From Mariprofundus sp. (GTDB lineage: Bacteria > Pseudomonadota > Zetaproteobacteria > Mariprofundales > Mariprofundaceae), in the NCBI GenBank assembly GCA_030951095.1, contig JAUZQI010000181.1:1-8962 (forward strand): DNA of 8,962 nucleotides, in the 5' to 3' direction. The notes under the pieces are model-generated. The model was not told the origin of the DNA. It searched no databases and saw only the letters and a program-made list of their open reading frames with translations. Below are positions 1 to 5,402 of this stretch, piece after piece. Numbering within the stretch: the first letter of the stretch is position 1; each line of letters starts with the position of its first letter. The translations under genes were made by a program, and so were the position numbers.

Positions 1-367
1 TATCTGTTTCAACCCTGCTCAGGGCAATACGTTCCAGCAGGTGCGACAAATTATCCTCTAACACCGACGGATAGCTGAATGTATGCTGCTCCGCATCGGC
101 ATGCATTTGTTTCAACCTCTTGATTGCAGCCGCATGCTTTACATCTCTCTCGACATATTTCTCCAGCCCGAGAATAGCCACCACTTCATCGCTGCTGAAA
201 CACTTTTTCTCAACAAATTTTCGGTGCCCGCCACAAGCGATCAATATTCTCAGGGCCCACAAATAGATGATATTGTATTCCACTGGCCCGGTTGCAAGCA
301 TTGTCTTGTTGATCTGCTCTTGCTTTGCATGCTTTTGCACTCGGTCTGTGTGCTGTTTCGTGGTCAT
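1..367 (-). CDS. 5' part of an unrecognised gene, possibly an AAA+ ATPase N-terminal region
   Basis: An open frame of 122 codons starts at the ATG on 367-365 and runs off the left edge without a stop. It begins MTTKQHTDRVQKHAKQEQ. The start is supported by a purine-rich Shine-Dalgarno sequence (AGAGGTGAG on the minus strand) just upstream and by a promoter further up. The first 25 residues are polar and charged. Next comes a hydrophobic helix (YLWALRILIACGG, about 35-47), a region rich in Glu, Lys and His, and a Leu-rich stretch near the edge (NLSHLLERIALSRVETD). That last pattern resembles the segment before the ATPase core in large AAA+ proteins of the COG0464 type, but no Walker motif is in the window, so this is only an impression. 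The gene is divergent from the phosphofructokinase gene. Open frames on the opposite strand here have no RBS and unnatural composition. Confidence 0.6.
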   Translation of the reverse strand, partial: MTTKQHTDRVQKHAKQEQINKTMLATGPVEYNIIYLWALRILIACGGHRKFVEKKCFSSDEVVAILGLEKYVERDVKHAAAIKRLKQMHADAEQHTFSYPSVLEDNLSHLLERIALSRVETD

Positions 368-398
368 CAATCTCACCTCTCATCATTCGATATGAGAG

Positions 399-425
399 AT
401 AATACGCTACCATGCGACATTTCAA
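399..425 (-). promoter_or_regulatory. Candidate promoter of the left-edge gene
   Basis: On the minus strand there is TTGAAA (complement of 420-425) and, 15 bases downstream, TATTAT (complement of 399-404). Each matches the sigma-70 hexamers in five of six positions. The spacer is shorter than the usual 16-18. The predicted start lies roughly 25 bases before the ATG at 367, leaving room for the Shine-Dalgarno sequence. The -35 box lies at the centre of an inverted repeat listed separately. Confidence 0.4.
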
Positions 426-432
426 GTCGCAT
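412..432. promoter_or_regulatory. Candidate operator: perfect 7-bp inverted repeat over the -35 box
   Basis: ATGCGAC (412-418) and GTCGCAT (426-432) are perfect inverted copies separated by seven bases. The separating bases contain the -35 hexamer of the minus-strand promoter. A weaker outer pair, GCTAC (406-410) and GTAGC (440-444), flanks it. A dimeric repressor bound here would block the polymerase. Which regulator binds is unknown. Confidence 0.4.
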
Positions 433-520
433 AAGAAACGTAGCATAGACCCAATATTTAACCCGGATTATCATACAAACTGCTGCGTGCTCTGTGGTGC
501 GGGTTGTGAATATTTCGATG

Positions 521-549
521 ATGTCACGCAGGTCTTTAGACGTTATGAT
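521..549 (+). promoter_or_regulatory. Weak candidate promoter for pfp
   Basis: ATGTCA (521-526) and TATGAT (544-549) are separated by 17 bases. The -10 matches five of six consensus positions and the -35 four of six. The predicted start would give a leader of about 20 bases containing the GGGGG ribosome-binding site. No better pair was found between 450 and 577. Confidence 0.22.
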
Positions 550-565
550 GCGGCAACTTTTTTAT

Positions 566-570
566 GGGGG
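566..570 (+). promoter_or_regulatory. Ribosome-binding site deciding the pfp start
   Basis: GGGGG lies seven bases before the ATG at 578. The in-frame upstream ATG candidates have no comparable purine run. Confidence 0.55.
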
Positions 571-577
571 CTTTAAT

Positions 578-1762
578 ATGGCGTTACAAGGCAACATGGT
601 GATCGGTCAGTCGGGCGGACCAACCGCAGTGATTAACCAGTCTTTGGTGGGAGCGGTGCTGGCAGCGCGCAAGCATGCGGATATTACCGGTATTTTGGGG
701 GCGAAACACGGCATTGCCGGCATCATGAACGAAGATTTTATTGATCTGACCACGCAGAGCGAAGAAGAACTGGAAATTCTGGCGACTACACCGGCAGCAG
801 GTTTGGGCTCGGTGCGCTTGAAGCCGGGTAAGGCAGAGTGTGAGCGTGTATTTGAAGTGTTCAAAAAGAACGATGTGCGTTATTTCTTTTATGTCTGCGG
901 CAATGATTCAGCAGAGACCGCGCACATTATTGCCGAGATGGCCAAAGAGGCCGATTACGATTTTTGCACTATCCATATTCCCAAGACCATCGATAACGAT
1001 TTGAAAGTCACCGATCACTGTCCGGGATATGCTTCTGCGGCGCGTTTCGTAGCGCTGGCTTTTATGGGTGATGATCGTGACAACGCAGCGCTGGCCGGCA
1101 TCAAGATTAATATTGTCATGGGTCGGGATGCAGGGTTTTTGACTGCGGCATCCGCTCTCGCCAGGCAGTGTGATGGCGATGGCCCGCACCTGATTTATGT
1201 GCCGGAGCGTACCTTTGATGTGGCGCAGTTTCAGGCCGATGTGAAAGCCACGGTTGCAAAATATGGACGTTGTCTGGTGGCTGTGTCTGAAGGCATTAGC
1301 AATGCCGATGGAGAACCGGTGATGACTACGGGCGAGCGCGATTCGCACGGTAATTTGCAGTTGTCAGGTTCCGGGGCGTTGGGTGATTTCCTATCCGGCA
1401 AAGTGAAGGAAGCCTATGCAGGCGAGAGCGTGCGTGTGCGCGCTGATACGTTTGGTTATCTGCAACGTAGCTTTCCGACCATTATATCGCCGATTGATGC
1501 GCAGGAAGCACGCATGGTGGGAGAACATGGCGTGAATCATGCTGTGGCAACCGGTGAGCCGGGTTCAGTTGCGATTCGCCGCCTTTCCAGTCAGCCGTAC
1601 GCCAGCGAGTGTTTTGTTACACCGCTTTCCACTGTGGCGCGCGAAGCCACCGAGTTGAAAGATGAATATATCAACGCGGAGGGTAATGATGTCACTCAGG
1701 ACTGGATCGATTATGTATCTCCATTGGTTGGAGAATTACCCAAAATGGGCAAGCTGTTCTGA
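578..1762 (+). CDS. pfp: Pyrophosphate--fructose 6-phosphate 1-phosphotransferase
   Basis: This 394-residue enzyme interconverts fructose 6-phosphate and fructose 1,6-bisphosphate using pyrophosphate, a reversible cytosolic step of glycolysis and gluconeogenesis. The N-terminal phosphate loop is GQSGGPTAVINQSL (10-23). CGNDS (107-111), PKTIDND (135-141), MGRDAGF (181-187), VPE (208-210) and GYLQRS (293-298) are in family order. Asp110 and Lys136 occupy the two positions where ATP-dependent enzymes carry glycine, which is the established signature of the PPi-dependent type. The ATG at 578 is preferred because GGGGG lies seven bases upstream and the conserved fold begins at once. Starting at 494 would add 28 residues of unlikely composition. 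The gene stands alone, divergent from the left-edge gene and followed by a strong hairpin. Confidence 0.93.
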   Translation: MALQGNMVIGQSGGPTAVINQSLVGAVLAARKHADITGILGAKHGIAGIMNEDFIDLTTQSEEELEILATTPAAGLGSVRLKPGKAECERVFEVFKKNDVRYFFYVCGNDSAETAHIIAEMAKEADYDFCTIHIPKTIDNDLKVTDHCPGYASAARFVALAFMGDDRDNAALAGIKINIVMGRDAGFLTAASALARQCDGDGPHLIYVPERTFDVAQFQADVKATVAKYGRCLVAVSEGISNADGEPVMTTGERDSHGNLQLSGSGALGDFLSGKVKEAYAGESVRVRADTFGYLQRSFPTIISPIDAQEARMVGEHGVNHAVATGEPGSVAIRRLSSQPYASECFVTPLSTVAREATELKDEYINAEGNDVTQDWIDYVSPLVGELPKMGKLF

Positions 1763-1778
1763 TGCCCTGACAGGCTTC

Positions 1779-1814
1779 GATAAACAGGGCTTCAATTTGG
1801 TAGCCCTGTTTATC
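1779..1814 (+). terminator. Terminator-like hairpin after pfp
   Basis: GATAAACAGGGCT (1779-1791) and AGCCCTGTTTATC (1802-1814) form a perfect 13-bp stem with a ten-base loop, starting 16 bases after the pfp stop. There is no clear U tract after it (ATTAAGGAG follows), so it may act as a 3'-end stabiliser or a poor terminator rather than a classical intrinsic one. Confidence 0.6.
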
Positions 1815-1825
1815 ATTAAGGAGAT

Positions 1826-1857
1826 GCTGATTTATTGCCATCCTGGCAAAAATCAGC
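1826..1857. repeat. 14-bp hairpin with one bulged A
   Basis: GCTGATTT (1826-1833) pairs with AAATCAGC (1850-1857), and TTGCCA (1835-1840) pairs with TGGCAA (1844-1849). A1834 is bulged and the loop is the three bases TCC. It lies only 11 bases after the pfp terminator hairpin. It is not inside any supported gene. Confidence 0.55.
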
Positions 1858-1863
1858 CCGCTT

Positions 1864-1885
1864 AGGCAAAAGCGTCATTTTGCCT
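1864..1885. repeat. 8-bp perfect hairpin
   Basis: AGGCAAAA (1864-1871) and TTTTGCCT (1878-1885) are perfect inverted copies with a six-base loop. It starts six bases after the previous hairpin and shares its GGCAAAA core, so the two may be related copies or parts of one longer structure. Confidence 0.45.
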
Positions 1886-1944
1886 TCGCTTACAAATCAG
1901 ACCACTTACGTGATAAATTTTGGTGACCCGTCCATGGGTCGCGA

Positions 1945-1971
1945 GGATATTCTGACTTTTTCAGAGTATCC
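1945..1971 (-). terminator. Possible terminator-like hairpin downstream of arfB
   Basis: The arms 1945-1955 and 1961-1971 form an 11-bp stem with one T/G wobble and a five-base loop. It lies about 60 bases beyond the arfB stop on the minus strand. There is no U tract after it on that strand, so a role in arfB termination is uncertain. Another short inverted repeat, GACCC/GGGTC, lies at 1925-1940. The whole 1763-2030 stretch holds no supported gene. Confidence 0.3.
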
Positions 1972-2030
1972 TTAAGTCAATGCTGGCCAGGATATTGTAT
2001 ACGGCGAGATGGGCGCAGGCACAGCCCGGA

Positions 2031-2444
2031 TTAATCACTCACTTTCTTTCTGAGTGATATTAATAAACTGCGCTTGTTTTTGCTTTCCAGCCGCCGTTTG
2101 ACGGAACGCCGTGATTTGCGTGTTGGCCTTCGTTTTTTTGGGACAATAATTGCTGCGCTAATCAGTTCATGCAGCCGGTTCAATGCATCTGTTTTGTTTT
2201 TATCCTGGCTGCGGTACTGCTGAGCCTTGATGATGATCACGCCGTCGCTGTTGATGCGGCGGTCTCTTAATTGCAGCAGTCGTTCTTTGCAGTCTTCTGG
2301 CAAAGACGATGCCCTGATATCAAAACGCAGATGGATAGCGCTGGATACTTTGTTGACGTTTTGCCCACCGGCACCCTGTGCACGAATGGCGTGCATGTCG
2401 ATTTCATCGTCGGTGATGATGATTGAAGGCGATATTGCCAGCAT
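2031..2444 (-). CDS. arfB: ArfB, codon-independent peptidyl-tRNA hydrolase for stalled ribosomes
   Basis: ArfB (YaeJ) enters ribosomes stalled at the end of a broken mRNA and releases the nascent peptide, a backup to tmRNA. The 137 residues are close to the roughly 140 of the E. coli protein. The catalytic loop RAQGAGGQNVNK (21-32) carries the GGQ at 26-28. IHLRFDIRASSLP (37-49) is a family hallmark. There is no codon-recognition domain, unlike RF1/RF2. The tail from about 103 to 134 is strongly basic (KKRRPTRKSRRSVKRR); in the family it occupies the empty mRNA channel. The ATG at 2444 is preceded by AGAGAGG. The gene follows the exonuclease after 147 bases and may have its own promoter. In E. 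coli, yaeQ and yaeJ are neighbours, so this context is partly conserved. Confidence 0.95.
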   Translation of the reverse strand: MLAISPSIIITDDEIDMHAIRAQGAGGQNVNKVSSAIHLRFDIRASSLPEDCKERLLQLRDRRINSDGVIIIKAQQYRSQDKNKTDALNRLHELISAAIIVPKKRRPTRKSRRSVKRRLESKNKRSLLISLRKKVSD

Positions 2445-2446
2445 GC

Positions 2447-2463
2447 CTAAGCCTCTCTCTTAG
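2447..2463 (-). promoter_or_regulatory. Small hairpin presenting the arfB ribosome-binding site
   Basis: On the minus strand CTAAG and CTTAG (2459-2463 and 2447-2451) flank AGAGAGG, the arfB Shine-Dalgarno sequence, which would sit in the seven-base loop. Five base pairs is weak, so this could be chance. Confidence 0.25.
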
Positions 2464-2498
2464 AATAACAAAATGGAAGATTTTACCATTTTATTATT
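2464..2498 (-). terminator. AT-rich 13-bp hairpin between the exonuclease gene and arfB
   Basis: The arms 2464-2476 and 2486-2498 are inverted copies with one mismatch in DNA. In minus-strand RNA that position becomes a U-G wobble, giving a continuous 13-bp stem with a nine-base loop. It lies between the exonuclease stop and the arfB start and could terminate or process the upstream transcript. No long U tract follows. Confidence 0.3.
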
Positions 2499-2591
2499 CA
2501 ATCGTTGGGTAGTAGTAACGCGACTTGCATCGCTATTCATGATTCATCGGGAATAATGATTTATCAGGAATAGCCGGATCGAATTGAATCA

Positions 2592-3497
2592 TCATGGCGC
2601 TGTAAATTCTCTGATCGAATAACGATCTGCAGCCGTGATATCTTTAAAAATGAACTGCGCGGTTTTCCCTTTATAGACAGAATCGGAGAGCCATTGCTGT
2701 TCGTCTTCGATGGCTGCATCGGGGACGGAGATGCTCCAGACCCCTTTTTTGCCTTGATAAGTGAATTCCGGTAACCAGCGGTAACCGCGCGTTTTTAAAT
2801 CGTCTTTTTTCTCAAATGGGGCGCGAAAAGCAAAAAAACGCCGACTCTTTTCTCTGGCGCTGGCGAGCAGCGTAGCCATGGCCAGTTTTCCAGAGCAGGG
2901 CAGGGGTTTGGTCAACACATGAAGGGTTGCCTGAGCATCATTGACAGCACGATGTCCGTCGAAAAAGAAACCCAGCTTGTAAGCAATATAATCCAGTTTC
3001 AGGCTGGATATGTCTTCATCCATCCACAGGATATCACTGAACGTGCAGGCCCAGTTGCTTTTGCTGACGACAGGCAGGCGCCGTTCAAGCATCTGGCGGT
3101 CAAATGCGGCATTGTGGGCAATGATCAAGTCCGCCTTTTCCAGCCATACATTGGCACCATCTTCATCCAGATGTTGACCGGCCAACATTTCATCTGTGAT
3201 TCCGGTGATTTGTTTGACGATATCCTCGAGCGGTTCGCCCGGGTCTTCAAATGCATCGTAAGTATGCAGGATTCGGTAAATTAGACCGGAGCCTGCATCA
3301 TATTCAAATGCGACAAATCCCAGCTCAATGATTTTATCATTGTCCGTATCCAGACCTGTAGCCTCGGTATCAATCACGATGCCGATTCGGGCCGTGGACG
3401 GTTCTCCATGCCAATAACGTTCGGGAGCATTCAGTCGCTGAATCACCCTGTACTGATCCGATTGTTCCAGATACGCAATGGCCTCGACATCGTTCAT
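2592..3497 (-). CDS. DnaQ-like (DEDDh) 3'-5' exonuclease with C-terminal extension
   Basis: A 301-residue predicted cytosolic exonuclease. After about 36 N-terminal residues, the exonuclease core shows all five metal and catalytic residues of the DEDDh class: Asp43 and Glu45 in IDTEATGLD (42-50), Asp133 in HNAAFDR (128-134), and His182 with Asp187 in GHRAVNDAQAT (181-191). These enzymes remove nucleotides from 3' ends of DNA or RNA; the substrate here cannot be read from sequence. From about residue 217 a further basic and aromatic region (RGYRWLPEFTYQGKKGVWSI, later YKGKTAQFIFKD) looks like a separate nucleic-acid-binding or accessory domain. The ATG at 3497 has GGAGGAG upstream. Only two bases separate it from the hslR stop, which implies co-transcription with hslR and yaeQ. 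It is not the polymerase III epsilon subunit by context. Confidence 0.85.
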   Translation of the reverse strand: MNDVEAIAYLEQSDQYRVIQRLNAPERYWHGEPSTARIGIVIDTEATGLDTDNDKIIELGFVAFEYDAGSGLIYRILHTYDAFEDPGEPLEDIVKQITGITDEMLAGQHLDEDGANVWLEKADLIIAHNAAFDRQMLERRLPVVSKSNWACTFSDILWMDEDISSLKLDYIAYKLGFFFDGHRAVNDAQATLHVLTKPLPCSGKLAMATLLASAREKSRRFFAFRAPFEKKDDLKTRGYRWLPEFTYQGKKGVWSISVPDAAIEDEQQWLSDSVYKGKTAQFIFKDITAADRYSIREFTAP

Positions 3498-3499
3498 GG

Positions 3500-3886
3500 T
3501 TACTCCTCCCTTTTGATGAATCGAATAATATGTCTGCGAGCCTTTTTGTCAGGACGTTTATTCGGAGCAGGGGAAGATACGGCATAAAACTTGCGTAACT
3601 GTTTCTGTTCCTCACGTGCGGCAATGCTTTGTTCAGTCTCCTGATACAGGGACTGTGCCACAGTTGCCGAGCCACGTTTTTCAGCCAACCCGGTGACAGT
3701 GACGATGAACAATTCCTGTCCTCGCTGGATGCGTAGTTCATCACCGGCTTGAATGGCTTTGGATGCCTTGATGCGTTCTCCGTTCATGTGAATGTGGCCG
3801 CCATTGACCATTTCGGTAGCAAGGCCGCGTGTCTTGAAAAAACGGGCTGCCCACAGCCATTTATCTATACGAACACTGACAGCCAT
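3500..3886 (-). CDS. hslR: Hsp15, S4-domain ribosome-associated heat-shock protein
   Basis: Hsp15 binds free 50S subunits that still carry a nascent chain attached to tRNA and helps return them to use after heat-induced dissociation. The 128 residues compare with 133 in E. coli. The S4 RNA-binding fold runs from about 4 to 65, opening with VRIDKWLWAARFFKTR (5-20) and containing GGHIHMNGERIKASK (29-43). The basic tail RPDKKARRHIIRF (111-123) matches the family's C-terminal end. The ATG overlaps the yaeQ stop by one base (TAATG), a typical sign of translational coupling. The next gene, the exonuclease, follows after two bases. Confidence 0.93.
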   Translation of the reverse strand: MAVSVRIDKWLWAARFFKTRGLATEMVNGGHIHMNGERIKASKAIQAGDELRIQRGQELFIVTVTGLAEKRGSATVAQSLYQETEQSIAAREEQKQLRKFYAVSSPAPNKRPDKKARRHIIRFIKREE

Positions 3887-4425
3887 TAGAGCTTGGTAAT
3901 GGTCGGAGTAATTTCCAGCGACTGTTCGCCATTGGAGAGCAGGGTGGTGCCATCGGCAATAGTGAATTGCAACTGCATGGTGCGCTGGCTGAAGCCGGCC
4001 AGTGAAGTAACCGTGGCATCGTCGATATTGAAAATACGCAGGTTGGAGAAACGCTGCAGTTTAGTTTGCATCTTATGCCACCATGCATCTGCCCCGGTTC
4101 TATTGTATGTGTAGATGATGACTTGATTAGCGCGGCCACAGGCACGGCGAATGCGTTTTTCATCGGGTTGCCCCAGATCAATCCATAATTCAACTTCATT
4201 ACTGAAACTCTTCTGCCACAGGTCGGGTTCATCCTCGCTGCTCAGTCCTTTGGTGAATGAAAGTCTTTCGTGTGCATGCAGGACAAAAGCCAGAATACGA
4301 AGCATCATGCGTGCATCATTTTCCGACGGGTGGCGTGCAATCGTCAGCGCATGGTCATGATAATAGTTGCGATCCATATCGGTGATCTGGAGTTCTGCTT
4401 TAAAAATCGTCGATTTAATGGCCAT
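3886..4425 (-). CDS. yaeQ: YaeQ family protein
   Basis: The 179 residues align by eye along their whole length with the YaeQ family (about 180 residues). The start MAIKSTIFKAELQITDMDRNYY, the stretch LTIARHPSENDARMMLRILAF (27-47), the EPDLW motif (66-70) and WIDLGQPDEKRIRRAC (81-96) are diagnostic. The family has a compact fold related to PD-(D/E)XK nucleases, but its biochemical role is not established. Links to transcription elongation through RfaH suppression have been proposed in enterobacteria. It is the first gene of the minus-strand run yaeQ-hslR-exonuclease. The ribosome-binding site is weak (AGAAG about eight bases upstream). Confidence 0.93.
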   Translation of the reverse strand: MAIKSTIFKAELQITDMDRNYYHDHALTIARHPSENDARMMLRILAFVLHAHERLSFTKGLSSEDEPDLWQKSFSNEVELWIDLGQPDEKRIRRACGRANQVIIYTYNRTGADAWWHKMQTKLQRFSNLRIFNIDDATVTSLAGFSQRTMQLQFTIADGTTLLSNGEQSLEITPTITKL

Positions 4426-4463
4426 GGATAGCTTCTAGGTAGAAGTCGTCAGAATGGCAAGTG

Positions 4464-4487
4464 CAATCGTTATAACAATCGTTATAG
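4464..4487. repeat. Two tandem 12-base repeats upstream of yaeQ
   Basis: CAATCGTTATAA (4464-4475) is followed directly by CAATCGTTATAG (4476-4487), with 11 of 12 bases identical. The pair sits about 40-60 bases upstream of the yaeQ start. On the minus strand each unit contains TATAACG, which resembles a -10 element, so the repeat may hold the yaeQ promoter or a regulator site. The rest of 4426-4707 shows no supported gene. The open frame from 4497 to 4727 has no Shine-Dalgarno sequence and overlaps the next gene. Confidence 0.4.
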
Positions 4488-4707
4488 CATTCACCATTGC
4501 AGCTATTCATGACTGATTCTGACAGAGTAGCGATGGCAGAGTGCTACATTTTTTTAAAGCAAATGTTGGGGATGATCGTGCATATTTGCATTGCCCGATC
4601 AATTGAAATGGTTTTGAATGTCAATGATGAAACGGCTGCTTTTTCAGGCTTCCGGCAAGGCCGGTTATCGTTTGAGATAAAGCCATATCCGAAAGGCAGG
4701 AGAAACC

Positions 4708-5250
4708 ATGAAAACAATTTGTTATGACATCATCTCTTTCAACAGAAAAAAGCTTGAGTTGAAAAAATGCCCGGATTGTCATTCTAACCTTAAGACTTGT
4801 GACCTGGATCATTCGGAAGCTTCCCGGGTGTTTTGTCAAAAAGCTTCCATGCCGGTTATTTCAACAAAGCTTATCGAGTGTTCTGATTGTGGTTGGTGGG
4901 CAGTGAGAGAATTACGGTTGGACAATGAATTATATTATCCCCCGGTTGAAGAATTTATTGTCATGGATGCTTCCAAAATTGATTCTGACAAGCCCGGGTT
5001 TCGTACAGTTTCAAAGCAGGATGGTCCTGCTCCATGGGAGCAGGTACTCACCGATAAAGTATATTGGGGAAACTGCGAGATCATGTCATCCAGAGATGCA
5101 GTAGAATTATTTGGTTCTGCCCAGATGCTGCTTCCTAAAATATCCGGCATTTCAGGCAAGGGTGTGGTCAACAGAGTGAAATCTTTTGCGCCGGTATTAT
5201 TTCCTATCCTGGTTATCATTTTGATTGGATTGATAGGAATGTTTCTTTGA
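4708..5250 (+). CDS. Unrecognised zinc-ribbon protein with C-terminal membrane anchor
   Basis: I do not recognise this 180-residue protein. It has two cysteine pairs, CPDC (21-24) and CSDC (58-61, in ECSDCGWW), spaced as in a four-cysteine zinc ribbon. The intervening region has additional Cys31, Cys43 and a His. The middle (70-145) is acidic to neutral with no motif I can name. Residues about 159-180 (FAPVLFPILVIILIGLIGMFL) form one hydrophobic helix ending exactly at the C-terminus, preceded by a basic segment (KGVVNRVK). That is the layout of a tail-anchored inner-membrane protein with the zinc domain in the cytoplasm. AGGAG lies just before the ATG at 4708. The gene appears monocistronic, flanked by a divergent yaeQ and the separately controlled prfB. 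Confidence 0.72.
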   Translation: MKTICYDIISFNRKKLELKKCPDCHSNLKTCDLDHSEASRVFCQKASMPVISTKLIECSDCGWWAVRELRLDNELYYPPVEEFIVMDASKIDSDKPGFRTVSKQDGPAPWEQVLTDKVYWGNCEIMSSRDAVELFGSAQMLLPKISGISGKGVVNRVKSFAPVLFPILVIILIGLIGMFL

Positions 5251-5255
5251 ATCAG

Positions 5256-5280
5256 GAAACTCCGGAGGAGCCGGGTTTTC
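5256..5280 (+). terminator. Candidate terminator after the zinc-ribbon gene
   Basis: GAAACTCCGG (5256-5265) and CCGGGTTTTC (5271-5280) can pair over ten positions with one mismatch and one wobble around a five-base loop. It starts six bases after the stop codon. The run of T lies inside the 3' arm rather than after it. Confidence 0.35.
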
Positions 5281-5402
5281 AAATTACATTGCCGTCGTGA
5301 TCGTAGCAGGCACCAATATTCAAAATAACAGGCGGTTGATTTGAACGTTTAAGACGTTAACTTCCATATCCTTTCAAAACTACGCTTTCTTGGAGCTAAA
5401 TA

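Noticed and set aside
210..446. Minus-strand open frame of 78 codons
   Set aside because: It overlaps the real minus-strand gene in another frame and runs through its promoter and Shine-Dalgarno sequence.
83..448. Plus-strand open frame of 121 codons at the left end
   Set aside because: It lies opposite the better-supported minus-strand gene, has no Shine-Dalgarno sequence and has an unlikely Cys/His/Leu-rich composition.
494..577. Longer N-terminus for the phosphofructokinase
   Set aside because: The extra 28 residues are Met- and Arg-rich with no family resemblance, and the ATG at 578 has a proper ribosome-binding site.
1763..2030. Hairpin-rich region as an insertion sequence or CRISPR array
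   Set aside because: The hairpins differ in sequence and spacing, there is no transposase gene, and no repeat-spacer periodicity exists.
2031..2444. Could the GGQ protein be a truncated RF1/RF2?
   Set aside because: It aligns from start to end with ArfB, including the basic tail, and is of normal ArfB length, so it is not a fragment.
4497..4727. Plus-strand open frame of 76 codons before the zinc-ribbon gene
   Set aside because: It has no ribosome-binding site and overlaps the well-supported start at 4708 in a different frame.
5336..5363. Possible prfB promoter TTGATT, 16 bases, TAACTT
   Set aside because: The match is too weak to separate from chance in this AT-rich spacer, so it was not listed as a feature.
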